Below, piece by piece: positions 34,049 through 41,939 of a DNA stretch of 64,000 bases. Below the pieces are notes generated by a model. That model saw nothing but the letters and a program-made list of their open reading frames with translations. It made no database searches and had not been told where the DNA came from. The position numbers and the translations under genes are program-made. Source of the stretch: Sulfomarinibacter sp963733915. GTDB taxonomy: Bacteria > Acidobacteriota > Thermoanaerobaculia > Thermoanaerobaculales > Sulfomarinibacteraceae. The stretch spans positions 310,001 to 374,000 of the forward strand of contig CAVTEP010000011.1 in NCBI GenBank assembly GCA_963733915.1, in the 5' to 3' direction. Position 1 is the first letter of the stretch. Each line of letters opens with the position of its first letter.

Positions 34049-35824
34049 ATGCGGGTCGACACTATGCACTCGAACACGATCCTGAACCTCTTGGGATTCA
34101 TCCCGGCGTTGATTGCCGCGCAGGCGGCAGCCATGCCGCCGCCCTGCACCGCTGCGGGAGGCGGAGCGCCGGTACGGGCGCCGGTCTTCGTCCGCAATCT
34201 CAGCGGCCAGACGAGCTGGTACGCGTCCCCGGTCGTCTTCGACCTCGACGGCGACGGCGACAACGAGCTCGTCGCCGCTTCCTACGATGTCTATGTCTTC
34301 GACGCCGGCGGCGTCCTTCTCGACCGCACCACCGACCAGCAGGGGCGCGTCTACGCACCCCATGTGGTGGCCGACCTCGACGGCGACGGCATCGTCGAGA
34401 TCGTCGCCGGCCGCGCCCACGAGGTATTCGCGTGGGAGTGGGTCGGAGGCGAGATGAGGATCAAGGACGGCTGGCCGGCCGACACCACCACCGGCGGCAG
34501 CTCGCCCGAGGTGCGTGGGATGGCCGCCGCCGATCTCGACCATGACGGCACGATCGAGGTCGTGGTCAGTACGACCCAGACCGTGCCGACCGCCGACGGC
34601 GGCGCGCAGGTTTTCGTTTTCAGCCCCGACGGCAGCACCTACCAGCCGGCCGGCGGGCACGTCCCGGCCTGGCCCCGGTACAACGCGCTGACCGGCGCCG
34701 GCAATGACGCCGATCGCAACGGTCAGGGTCACTCGGGCTTTGGCTGCTACGGCCTCAACGTCGGTATCGGCGACATCGATGACGACCGGGAGCTCGAGAT
34801 CCTCACGACCTACGACAATCACCACATCCAGGCCTTCAACCACGACGGCATTGCCGTCGACGCCTCCGGCTACTACACCAACCGCAGCGCCCCCTGGGTC
34901 GGGAACCGCCTCACCTGGGGCCAGTTCATCCGCTGGGCCGTCCCCGGGGTCGAGCACGACCACTACCACCTCCATACCGGCCCCTGGCCCAACCCCGACT
35001 GGACCGAGTGGTTGCAGTGGACAGCGTCGCCGCCGGGGGTCGTCGACCTCGACGGCGACGGGCTGAACGAGGTGGTGGGCGTGCCCAACGTCGAGCGCTA
35101 CATCCCGTACGTGACGCAGGCGTATGCGGTCATGGTCCTCGAGGGCGCACACGGCGACGGCAGCCGGTCGGCGCGGCGCAAGGCCGGTTGGGAAACGCTA
35201 CCCCGCGGCAATGCGCCGATCGACGTCGACGGCTGGTACCCGCCGACCGGCGTGCCTGCACCGACCCTGGTGAACATCTCGGGCGACGTCCGGCCGGAGA
35301 TCGTGGTCTCGCTCAACGACGGCTACGTGTATGCGTTCGACGCCGACGGCCTCCGTCTGTGGCGGACCGACTACCGCCATTCCAAGCCGATCATGTTCAG
35401 CTCCGAGGTGACCGTCGCCGACCTCAATCGGGACGGGTCGCCGGAGCTTCTGCTGACCACCTACGGCGACCCGGACGTTCATGACTCGGGGCGCCTCATG
35501 ATTCTCTCGGCGGCCGGCGCGGTGCTCCACGATCTGGCCCTCCCCAACCCCGGGCACAATGGCAACGGCAACGGCGCGCCCGCCGCACCCACGGTCGGCG
35601 ACCTCGACGGCGACGGCCAGCTCGAGATCTTTGTCCAGACCTTTGACCACGGCCTCGACGTCTTCAGCGTGCCCGGCTCCGGCACCAACTGCCTGCCGTG
35701 GCCGACCGCCCGCGGCGGACCATGGCGGATGGGCCAACAGAACGGCCCCTGGATGCTGCTCGAGATCTTTGCCGACGGCTTCGAGTTCGGCCACGCCTCG
35801 AGGTGGTCAGCCGCGGTGCCCTAG
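34049..35824 (+). CDS. Secreted VCBS/FG-GAP repeat protein with IFADGFE C-terminal motif
   Basis: Extracellular beta-propeller of about 591 residues. Start chosen at ATG 34049 just before the signal peptide (NTILNLLGFIPALIAAQAA); 34034 and 34064 are alternatives. At least seven FG-GAP-like calcium motifs occur (DLDGDGDNELV, DLDGDGIVEIV, DLDHDGTIEVV, DIDDDRELEIL, DLDGDGLNEVV, DLNRDGSPELL, DLDGDGQLEIF), consistent with an integrin-alpha-like propeller for adhesion or polysaccharide binding. The last residues LLEIFADGFEFGHASRW carry a motif also found inside the giant protease at 49-58 kb (IFGDGFESGNTERW). Confidence 0.75.
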   Translation: MRVDTMHSNTILNLLGFIPALIAAQAAAMPPPCTAAGGGAPVRAPVFVRNLSGQTSWYASPVVFDLDGDGDNELVAASYDVYVFDAGGVLLDRTTDQQGRVYAPHVVADLDGDGIVEIVAGRAHEVFAWEWVGGEMRIKDGWPADTTTGGSSPEVRGMAAADLDHDGTIEVVVSTTQTVPTADGGAQVFVFSPDGSTYQPAGGHVPAWPRYNALTGAGNDADRNGQGHSGFGCYGLNVGIGDIDDDRELEILTTYDNHHIQAFNHDGIAVDASGYYTNRSAPWVGNRLTWGQFIRWAVPGVEHDHYHLHTGPWPNPDWTEWLQWTASPPGVVDLDGDGLNEVVGVPNVERYIPYVTQAYAVMVLEGAHGDGSRSARRKAGWETLPRGNAPIDVDGWYPPTGVPAPTLVNISGDVRPEIVVSLNDGYVYAFDADGLRLWRTDYRHSKPIMFSSEVTVADLNRDGSPELLLTTYGDPDVHDSGRLMILSAAGAVLHDLALPNPGHNGNGNGAPAAPTVGDLDGDGQLEIFVQTFDHGLDVFSVPGSGTNCLPWPTARGGPWRMGQQNGPWMLLEIFADGFEFGHASRWSAAVP

Positions 35825-35944
35825 GCCGCATATCCGGACCGGAGCGCGGCGGTTCGGATCGGCCAGAAAGCTCCAATCGGCGCTACCATGGTGGGTGGGT
35901 GCGACGATCGCACCGGACCGCATGATCAGCAAGCCTGTCGCAAG

Positions 35945-37165
35945 ATGTACCTTTCCGGATTGACCCACCGCGACCGACTCTTCGATGTCGCCACCCGGTG
36001 GCTCGCCGATCGGCTCGAGCCCGATGACGGACGCGTGGTGACTGAAATCTTTACCTTCGAACGCGCGATCACCGCTCCCGTGGTCAGGCGATTCGTGGCC
36101 GATCTTTGTCGAACAGCTCACCGCGGCGATCTCTACCTGGAGCGGATTACCAGCAAGGACGAGGTGCGGTCGGCGATCGTCGCCGCCGCCGCCCACCCCT
36201 CGAGCCGGGTCGCCGAACTCATCGACTGGTACCGCCAGCTGCCGGAGGAGTTCTTCCCCCGCACCCCGGTTCGCATGAGTCTCGTCACTCTGCGCAACGG
36301 CAAGCTCGCTGCGATCGTGCGCCGCAAGCGGATCCGGCGCATCGCCGACAAGGTCTCGCGTCGAGTGGCCGAACAGCTCACCGGCGAAATCAACGCCGTC
36401 GCCCGCGCTCTCGCTGGGAGCCGGCCGGTCCACCGGGGCGAGCCCCACCCCAACGGCCTCGGCCCGGCGGAAACACCGGCCGCCGTCGGCGGCGCCGCCG
36501 AGCGTCTCGTCGCCGACCGGATCCGCTCCGGCCGGATCACCTTTGACCCCGACCGGCTACGGGTCGACGACGTCATCGGCGTCAAGATCATCGGCTCGCC
36601 AGCGGAGCTCGAAACCATCGAGGCCTCTCTCGACAGCCTCGAGTACACCTGGGCCTTCCACCGCGAGGTCCACGCCGGCGCGTATACCGGCATCCATTAC
36701 GCGGTCGATCTCGAGCTGCCGCCGAACCAAATCATCCTCGCCAACATGGAGGGCATCGACTGGAGCTTCGCTGCCGGCCGTGGTTTGGCGGTCGAGAAAC
36801 TCGATGAGCGCTTCCGCGACTATATCGAGAGCTGCCGCCGGACCTTCCGGGTCGAGCTCATCCTGACTTCCTTTGAAGACCTGGTGGAGTCGGAGTTCGG
36901 CGCCGGCGTCCACGAGCAGCGAATTCTCGACCAGCGCTCGCTCGCCAGCGAGTACGGCCGGATCGCGCAAAATGCGTCGTCGATCATCGAGTACATGTTG
37001 CGCCTCGCCACCTCGTCGACGATCAAGATCGAGAGCCTACCGGTCAAGATCTGGGGCCGATACATCCGTGACACCGTAGCCCACGCCATCGCCAGCCTCG
37101 AAGGCGGTGAGCCGACTGACTGGGTGGTTCCGGAGGAACACCTGCAGGACCTCATCCCTCTCTGA
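35945..37165 (+). CDS. Protein of unknown function with possible RelA/SpoT-like core
   Basis: Soluble protein of about 406 residues; ATG 35945 (MYLSGLTHRDRL) is preferred to the upstream 35888 because the extra 19 residues look non-coding, but no ribosome site is obvious. No family is recognised confidently. The region at about residues 200-320 resembles the RelA/SpoT nucleotidyltransferase order: VDDVIGVKIIGSPAEL (like DIIGxR), YTGIHYAVDLEL (like GYxSxH), and RVELILTSFEDLVESEFG (like EIQIRT, then a helix with Glu). If real, an alarmone-type transferase would be possible; key catalytic positions cannot be confirmed by eye. It lies upstream of the PhnD-like/kinase pair, in the same orientation. 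Confidence 0.45.
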   Translation: MYLSGLTHRDRLFDVATRWLADRLEPDDGRVVTEIFTFERAITAPVVRRFVADLCRTAHRGDLYLERITSKDEVRSAIVAAAAHPSSRVAELIDWYRQLPEEFFPRTPVRMSLVTLRNGKLAAIVRRKRIRRIADKVSRRVAEQLTGEINAVARALAGSRPVHRGEPHPNGLGPAETPAAVGGAAERLVADRIRSGRITFDPDRLRVDDVIGVKIIGSPAELETIEASLDSLEYTWAFHREVHAGAYTGIHYAVDLELPPNQIILANMEGIDWSFAAGRGLAVEKLDERFRDYIESCRRTFRVELILTSFEDLVESEFGAGVHEQRILDQRSLASEYGRIAQNASSIIEYMLRLATSSTIKIESLPVKIWGRYIRDTVAHAIASLEGGEPTDWVVPEEHLQDLIPL

Positions 37166-37249
37166 CCCCGCGTTTGTCCGCCAGCCGGTGTTATTCTCAA
37201 CCCCGGTGATCAGGAAGAAGACATTGGTTCGCTTATTCCTCCGCGGCGC

Positions 37250-38875
37250 GTGGGCGCTCTGCCTCCGTGTCTGTTCACGCTGACCGCGGCAGACGCCGTC
37301 GCGGCCGACAGGGTCACTTTCGTCGGCGTCGCCCTCGACCAGGAAACCCGGGAGGCCGACCGCCGGCTTCAGGACTACCTCCAGCGAACGGCCGGAATCC
37401 GCTTTGCGCCGGAGGAGCTCGAGTACGGCCAGGTCATCGACCGCCTGGCCGGATGGAATCCCGCCGACGGCACAGTCATTGCCCGCACCACACCCTACGT
37501 TCAGGTGGTGTCCGAAATGCTCGGCGCCGACATGGAGGTCCTTGCAACCTACGTCAGCACGGCGACGGAGCGTACGACCTATTACTCGTACATCGTCGCC
37601 AGACGCGAGAGCCTGCCTCCAAACCCCACTCCAATGGATGTGATCTCACTCGTCGTCGCCAGCCCCGACCGGTTGCATTTTCTCTACCACAGCCTCTTTT
37701 CGACCTCGAGCTTTTTTCTGCCGTCGCTTTATTTCCGCGCCAACGGCGTCTTTCACATGGCGGAGGCCACCGAGTCACTGGCCGCCATTGCGGTCTCTCA
37801 GTCTGAAATCAACAGCAGCAGCCACTTGGTGCGGGCGGTGGCGAGCGGCGAGGCCGATCTCGCGGCCGTCTGGGATGGCACTCGGGCGCGTTTCGTCGAC
37901 GGCTCGGCGAAGGCCGAGGATGCGGCCGTCGGCCGTGCGGTGGCGTTCGTGCGGTTGCCGTCGGCGATACCCAACGATCTCCTGGTGTGCTCGAGGTCCG
38001 CGTCGGCCGAAATCAAGGAACACATCAGGTCGGCGATCCGAAGCATGCCCGACGAGGAGATCGCCGTCGGTGACTTCGCCCGCTGGGTCGATATCAGCGA
38101 CGCCTCGGAGGCTCGCTCCGCCCTCGCACATCTGAGATGGCTGGCCCGCGAGCAGGTGGCGCCGGTAACGGTGGACGTCCGTGCTGGAGACGGATCGGAG
38201 GCTGGAACCGCCGCCATGGTGGAGGCGGCGCGGCACGCGGTGCGGTTGTCCGGCACCGAGTTCGTGCTATTCGACGAGGATTTCCACGAGCATATCGACT
38301 TTGTGTGGACGCTCGACGAGATCCACGACGGCGCGGCACGTTTGCAGAGCGCAATTCCGGGCACCGAGATCCCCGATCAGGTCTTTCCAATCAGCTTCCG
38401 CGACCCCGAAGACCTGACCCGGCGGATCGTCAGCCTCATGCAGGGCCGTCTCCACCGCATCCGCTACGTCTGGCCCTACAGCGGCGGCCAGCCGATCGTG
38501 ATTCGCGACACGACCCTGGCCATGGAAACCGGTCAGCGGACGCCCGTGCAACGCATCACCTGGCTCGATCAGGAGCGCAACATCTTCCGCGCCGGTCCGA
38601 TCTTTCCGGTGACGGTCAAGGCATCCGATCTCTTCGTGCACCAGCTCGAGGCCGAGGATTTCCGACGCGCCGGCGGCATCGCTGCCGATCTCGACCCGAT
38701 GTCGAACATTTCCTATCGGGTCTATCAGCTGCGGATCATGCCTTCGAACCTCTGGTTCCGAATCGCGACCGGCGTGCTCGTCGCTCTGCTGGCCCTCGCC
38801 GCGGCGGCGGCACTTCTCGCGTTCCGGCGGCGCGGCGCGGCGGCGGCGGCCGACGAGGAGACCCACCTGACATGA
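37250..38875 (+). CDS. PhnD-like periplasmic binding protein with C-terminal membrane anchor
   Basis: Extracytoplasmic protein of about 541 residues. The first 250 residues follow the phosphate/phosphonate-binding PhnD pattern (TFVGVALDQETREADRRLQ, then VIARTTPYVQVV and SEINSSSHLVRAV), and a C-terminal helix (FRIATGVLVALLALAAAAA) anchors it, unlike free transport proteins. The visible GTG start has no ribosome site; a TTG at 37224 with AGGAAG upstream opens a signal-peptide-like frame (VRLFLRGAWALCL) one base out, so a frameshift near 37255 probably splits the N-terminus. No permease or ATPase genes are nearby. It overlaps the kinase gene by 4 bp, suggesting a sensor for that kinase. Confidence 0.6.
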   Translation: MGALPPCLFTLTAADAVAADRVTFVGVALDQETREADRRLQDYLQRTAGIRFAPEELEYGQVIDRLAGWNPADGTVIARTTPYVQVVSEMLGADMEVLATYVSTATERTTYYSYIVARRESLPPNPTPMDVISLVVASPDRLHFLYHSLFSTSSFFLPSLYFRANGVFHMAEATESLAAIAVSQSEINSSSHLVRAVASGEADLAAVWDGTRARFVDGSAKAEDAAVGRAVAFVRLPSAIPNDLLVCSRSASAEIKEHIRSAIRSMPDEEIAVGDFARWVDISDASEARSALAHLRWLAREQVAPVTVDVRAGDGSEAGTAAMVEAARHAVRLSGTEFVLFDEDFHEHIDFVWTLDEIHDGAARLQSAIPGTEIPDQVFPISFRDPEDLTRRIVSLMQGRLHRIRYVWPYSGGQPIVIRDTTLAMETGQRTPVQRITWLDQERNIFRAGPIFPVTVKASDLFVHQLEAEDFRRAGGIAADLDPMSNISYRVYQLRIMPSNLWFRIATGVLVALLALAAAAALLAFRRRGAAAAADEETHLT

Positions 38876-40554
38876 CTGTGGGCGATCGGTCGCGGCCGAC
38901 CATCGGTGGGATGCTCGGCCACTACCGAGTGCTCGATCGCCTCGGTAGCGGCGGCATGGGCGAGATCTTCGTCGCCGAGGACACGCGTCTCGAACGACGG
39001 GTGGCGCTCAAGGTGCTGCCCGCCGAGGCGGTGGCGGACGAGGAACGATTGCTCCGATTCCAGACCGAGGCAAAAGCGGTCGCGGCCATGAACCACCCCA
39101 ACATCGTCACCATCCACGGCGTCGAGGCCGACCGCGGCATCCATTTCATCGCCATGGAGTTGGTCGAGGGCCGTACTCTGCGCGAGTTGATTCCCCGTGG
39201 CGGCCTGCCCCTGAGAGAGTTCCTCCGCATTGCCGAGCAGCTGACCGAGGCGGTGGCGGTCGCCCACAAGAGCGGCATCACCCACCGCGACCTCAAACCC
39301 GACAACGTGATGGTGTCCTCGTCGGGTCACGTCAAGGTGCTCGATTTCGGTCTCGCAAAGCTGGTCGGCGACTCACCTGAGGCGCATTTCGATGGTGCAA
39401 CCCTCGTCGATCAGGCACGGTCCCCGGTGCCGCAGTTGACCGAGGACGGCGCCCTTCTCGGCACGGTGCCCTACATGTCGCCCGAGCACGTGACCGGCCG
39501 CGGTTTCGACCATCGATCAGACATCTTCTCCCTCGGCATCATCCTTTACGAGATGCTGACCGGCGAGAGGCCGTTTCAGGGCTCGAGCTCAGCCGCGGTG
39601 ATGTCGTCAATTCTCAAGCGCCCGCCCGAGCCCATCTCCAAACGGCGGCGCGACATTCCGCGCACGATCGAGATTGCCATCGAGCTCTGTCTCGAGAAGG
39701 ACCCGGCCGACAGGATGCAGCTCGCCTCGGCCCTGCACGAGCAGCTCCGCATCGCCCGCCGCGAGATCTCATCCACCTCCGGCGTCTCGGCCCACGGTCC
39801 GGCACGGCTCGACTCGCGACCACCATCAACGGTGGCCCGCAGCTTCGACCGCGCCCGGTCAATGCTGCGCCGACACCGACTGCCGCTCGGGCTGCTCGGA
39901 GCCGTGTTCACCGTCAATCTCCTGGAGACGTCGATCGAGGGCGCGATCAGGGACCGATGGGGCGTCGGTCGCGAGCTCGGCTATCAGCTGGCGCGAGCCG
40001 CCCACTGGTTCGAGGGCTCGATCACCGTCGAGGCCTACGACGCCGCCTCGCCGGTGGTCGTGTACGGCTTCTCCTTTGCATATTTCTTCGCGCTCCTCGC
40101 CCTGTTGCTCGCGACCGGTTGGGCGCTGGCGCGGCGGCCGACGACCGAACCGTTTCGGGTCTTCGCTCTTGCGGTGGCGGCCGACTACGCGATCAGCCTG
40201 CCGTTCTTTTTGTTCTTCCCGGTCCCGGAGCGTTGGGCCTGGCCGGAGTCCGGCGCAATCCTGCTGTCGGATTTATGGGCGCCCGACCTGATCGAAGTCT
40301 TTCGCCCGATTTCCGGCCTCGACAACTGCTTCCCGAGCTTCCACGTCTCGCTGACCGTGGTGATGGTCGCCCTGTGCTTCACCTACCAGTTGCGGTACCG
40401 CTGGAGCGCCGTGTGGATCGGGATACTCATCATTCTCTCGACCTCGGTGGTCGGCATCCACTGGTTGACCGATATCGCAGCGGGTCTCGCCACCGGTGTA
40501 CTGGCGGTGGCCGCGGCGCGGCTCGTCGCGTCTCATCATTTTGCAATTGAATAG
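38872..40554 (+). CDS. Ser/Thr protein kinase fused to a membrane PAP2-type phosphatase domain
   Basis: 560-residue fusion. Residues 18-290 are a Hanks-type kinase: glycine loop GSGGMG, K47 in VALKVLP, catalytic D140 in HRDLKPDN, DFG at 158-160, and SPEHVTG. Membrane helices follow from about residue 325. The C-terminal part has a PAP2/Aur1-like active site: C-F-P-S-F-H with H491 and, 39 residues later, GIHWLTDIAAG with H530 and D534, between transmembrane helices. PAP2 domains dephosphorylate lipid phosphates or phospho-substrates at the membrane. Joining a kinase and a PAP2 domain in one chain is unusual. ATGA overlap couples it to the PhnD-like protein, which may be its sensor. Confidence 0.8.
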   Translation: MTVGDRSRPTIGGMLGHYRVLDRLGSGGMGEIFVAEDTRLERRVALKVLPAEAVADEERLLRFQTEAKAVAAMNHPNIVTIHGVEADRGIHFIAMELVEGRTLRELIPRGGLPLREFLRIAEQLTEAVAVAHKSGITHRDLKPDNVMVSSSGHVKVLDFGLAKLVGDSPEAHFDGATLVDQARSPVPQLTEDGALLGTVPYMSPEHVTGRGFDHRSDIFSLGIILYEMLTGERPFQGSSSAAVMSSILKRPPEPISKRRRDIPRTIEIAIELCLEKDPADRMQLASALHEQLRIARREISSTSGVSAHGPARLDSRPPSTVARSFDRARSMLRRHRLPLGLLGAVFTVNLLETSIEGAIRDRWGVGRELGYQLARAAHWFEGSITVEAYDAASPVVVYGFSFAYFFALLALLLATGWALARRPTTEPFRVFALAVAADYAISLPFFLFFPVPERWAWPESGAILLSDLWAPDLIEVFRPISGLDNCFPSFHVSLTVVMVALCFTYQLRYRWSAVWIGILIILSTSVVGIHWLTDIAAGLATGVLAVAAARLVASHHFAIE

Positions 40555-40579
40555 TTGACAAATCAGCAATTCAATTGCA
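40542..40579. repeat. Perfect 10-bp inverted repeat after the kinase gene
   Basis: TGCAATTGAA (40542-40551) and TTCAATTGCA (40570-40579) flank 18 bp. The left arm covers the last kinase codons. No T-run follows, so it is not a typical terminator; it overlaps a candidate promoter for the ATPase gene. Confidence 0.5.
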
Positions 40580-40583
40580 GAAT
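40555..40583 (+). promoter_or_regulatory. Candidate promoter giving a leaderless ATPase transcript
   Basis: Perfect TTGACA (40555-40560), 17-bp spacer and CAGAAT (40578-40583; four of six matches). The expected start point falls at or next to the A of the ATG at 40591, which has no ribosome-binding site. Confidence 0.35.
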
Positions 40584-40590
40584 ACCCAAG

Positions 40591-41775
40591 ATGTGGATCC
40601 CACGAGAGATAGAGAGCAGTCTAAATGAATCGGCAGCCACGAGACCGGCCGTTGTGCTGACCGGATGCCGCCAGGCTGGGAAGACGAGCGTCCTGACGCG
40701 AAGCTTCGCCAACCACCGCTTTGTATCGCTTGATGTCCCGGCCGTCGCCGAGGAGGCGGAGTTGTCAGGAGGCGCGTTTCTCGACCGACATCAACCACCG
40801 GTAATCCTCGATGAGGTCCAGTACGCGCCGACGCTGCTCCGCTACGTCAAGGCGGATATCGACGCGCATCGCGATGTCAACGGGCGGTTTCTCATCACCG
40901 GTTCGCAGAAGTTCCCTCTGATGCAGGGCATCACGGAGAGCCTCGCCGGCCGGGCGTCCGTGCTGGCCCTCCACTCTCTGTCCGCCAGGGAGTTCGAAAA
41001 ATGGTCTGGCACCACTGTCGAACGCCAATCTCTTCTCGAGTGGATGCTCACCGGAGGTTACCCGGAGCTTCACAGCCGAGGCCTCGACCCGGGACGTTTC
41101 TTTGGGGACTATCTAGCGACATACCTCGAACGCGACGTCAGAACGGTGCTCGGCGTCCGCAGCCTGCGCGACTTCGATAGATTCATGCGTTTGTGCGCCA
41201 GCAGGACCGGACAGCTCATCTCGTACAGTTCGCTGGCCTCCGATCTTGGCGTGAGTCCAAACACGGTCAAGAGCTGGTTGTCGGTCCTTGATGCCTCCAA
41301 CATTGTCACGCTCCTCGAACCATACTTTGAGAACCTTGGCAAACGGATCGTCAAGACACCAAAACTCTATTTCATGGACACCGGACTGTGTTCCTACCTG
41401 CTGGGAGCGCGAACGACCAACGACCTCGCAAACAGCCCGATGCTTGGGGCAGTTTTCGAAACCCACGTTCTTGGACAGATCGTGAGGCATTTCGCAAACT
41501 CGGGTCGACGCCCCGACCTCTATTTCTACCGCGACCACCACGGACGAGAGATCGATTTCATTTTTCCGTCAGCCGGCCGGTTTGCACTCATCGAGTGTAA
41601 ATGGACCGAGTCGCCGGCATCCGCACAGCGCGGTTTTCGCGAACTGGAATCTCTGGTTGGTCCTGATCGAATCGTCTCGCAGACCATCATCACACCTGTG
41701 CGGGGAACACGCCCTCTCTCGAAATCGGTGACCGCAGCCGACAGCATCGAGCTGGGATTCCTACCCTCTCCCTGA
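40591..41775 (+). CDS. AAA ATPase with DUF4143 domain
   Basis: Stand-alone ATPase of 394 residues. Walker A GCRQAGKT (residues 25-32), a Walker B-like PVILDEVQ and the sensor TGSQKFPLMQ lie in the N-terminal AAA domain. The C-terminal half is the DUF4143 region (YLERDVRTVLGVRSLRDFD; LYFMDTGLCSYLLGARTTND; FYRDHHGREIDFIF), which contains an Asp/Glu-Lys set reminiscent of PD-(D/E)XK nucleases. Such proteins are widespread, sporadically distributed and of unknown function. Its upstream region is AT-rich and its codon use slightly less GC-biased than that of its neighbours, consistent with horizontal transfer. ATG at 40591 without a ribosome site. Confidence 0.85.
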   Translation: MWIPREIESSLNESAATRPAVVLTGCRQAGKTSVLTRSFANHRFVSLDVPAVAEEAELSGGAFLDRHQPPVILDEVQYAPTLLRYVKADIDAHRDVNGRFLITGSQKFPLMQGITESLAGRASVLALHSLSAREFEKWSGTTVERQSLLEWMLTGGYPELHSRGLDPGRFFGDYLATYLERDVRTVLGVRSLRDFDRFMRLCASRTGQLISYSSLASDLGVSPNTVKSWLSVLDASNIVTLLEPYFENLGKRIVKTPKLYFMDTGLCSYLLGARTTNDLANSPMLGAVFETHVLGQIVRHFANSGRRPDLYFYRDHHGREIDFIFPSAGRFALIECKWTESPASAQRGFRELESLVGPDRIVSQTIITPVRGTRPLSKSVTAADSIELGFLPSP

Positions 41776-41777
41776 CT

Positions 41778-41925
41778 TTCAGCGTTCAGGGAACAGGGTT
41801 CGGGGCCGAAGGGTTTTCGAGTTGGCGGTGTGGGCCGGGTGGGGCCTGTATCCTGAACCCGGGTGGGCGGTCGGGCGGCTGCATCCTGTATCCGGGCGGA
41901 CGGGCGGCTTGCCACGGCGCAGCCG
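41778..41925. repeat. Degenerate heptamer-type repeats after the ATPase gene
   Basis: Short imperfect units follow the ATPase stop: TTCAGGG, AACAGGG, TTCGGGG, and further on TGTATCC, TGAACCC, CATCCTG, TATCCGG between GGGCGG tracts (GGGCGGTCGGGCGGC). No gene is seen in this 164-bp gap. They resemble the other heptamer arrays in the window in period but not in sequence. Confidence 0.4.
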
Positions 41926-41939
41926 CAGGCGAAACCGGA

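Noticed and set aside
40555..41775. Mobile element carrying the DUF4143 ATPase
   Set aside because: Composition is slightly different, but there is no transposase, integrase, terminal repeat or attachment-site duplication; the single inverted repeat lies on one side only.
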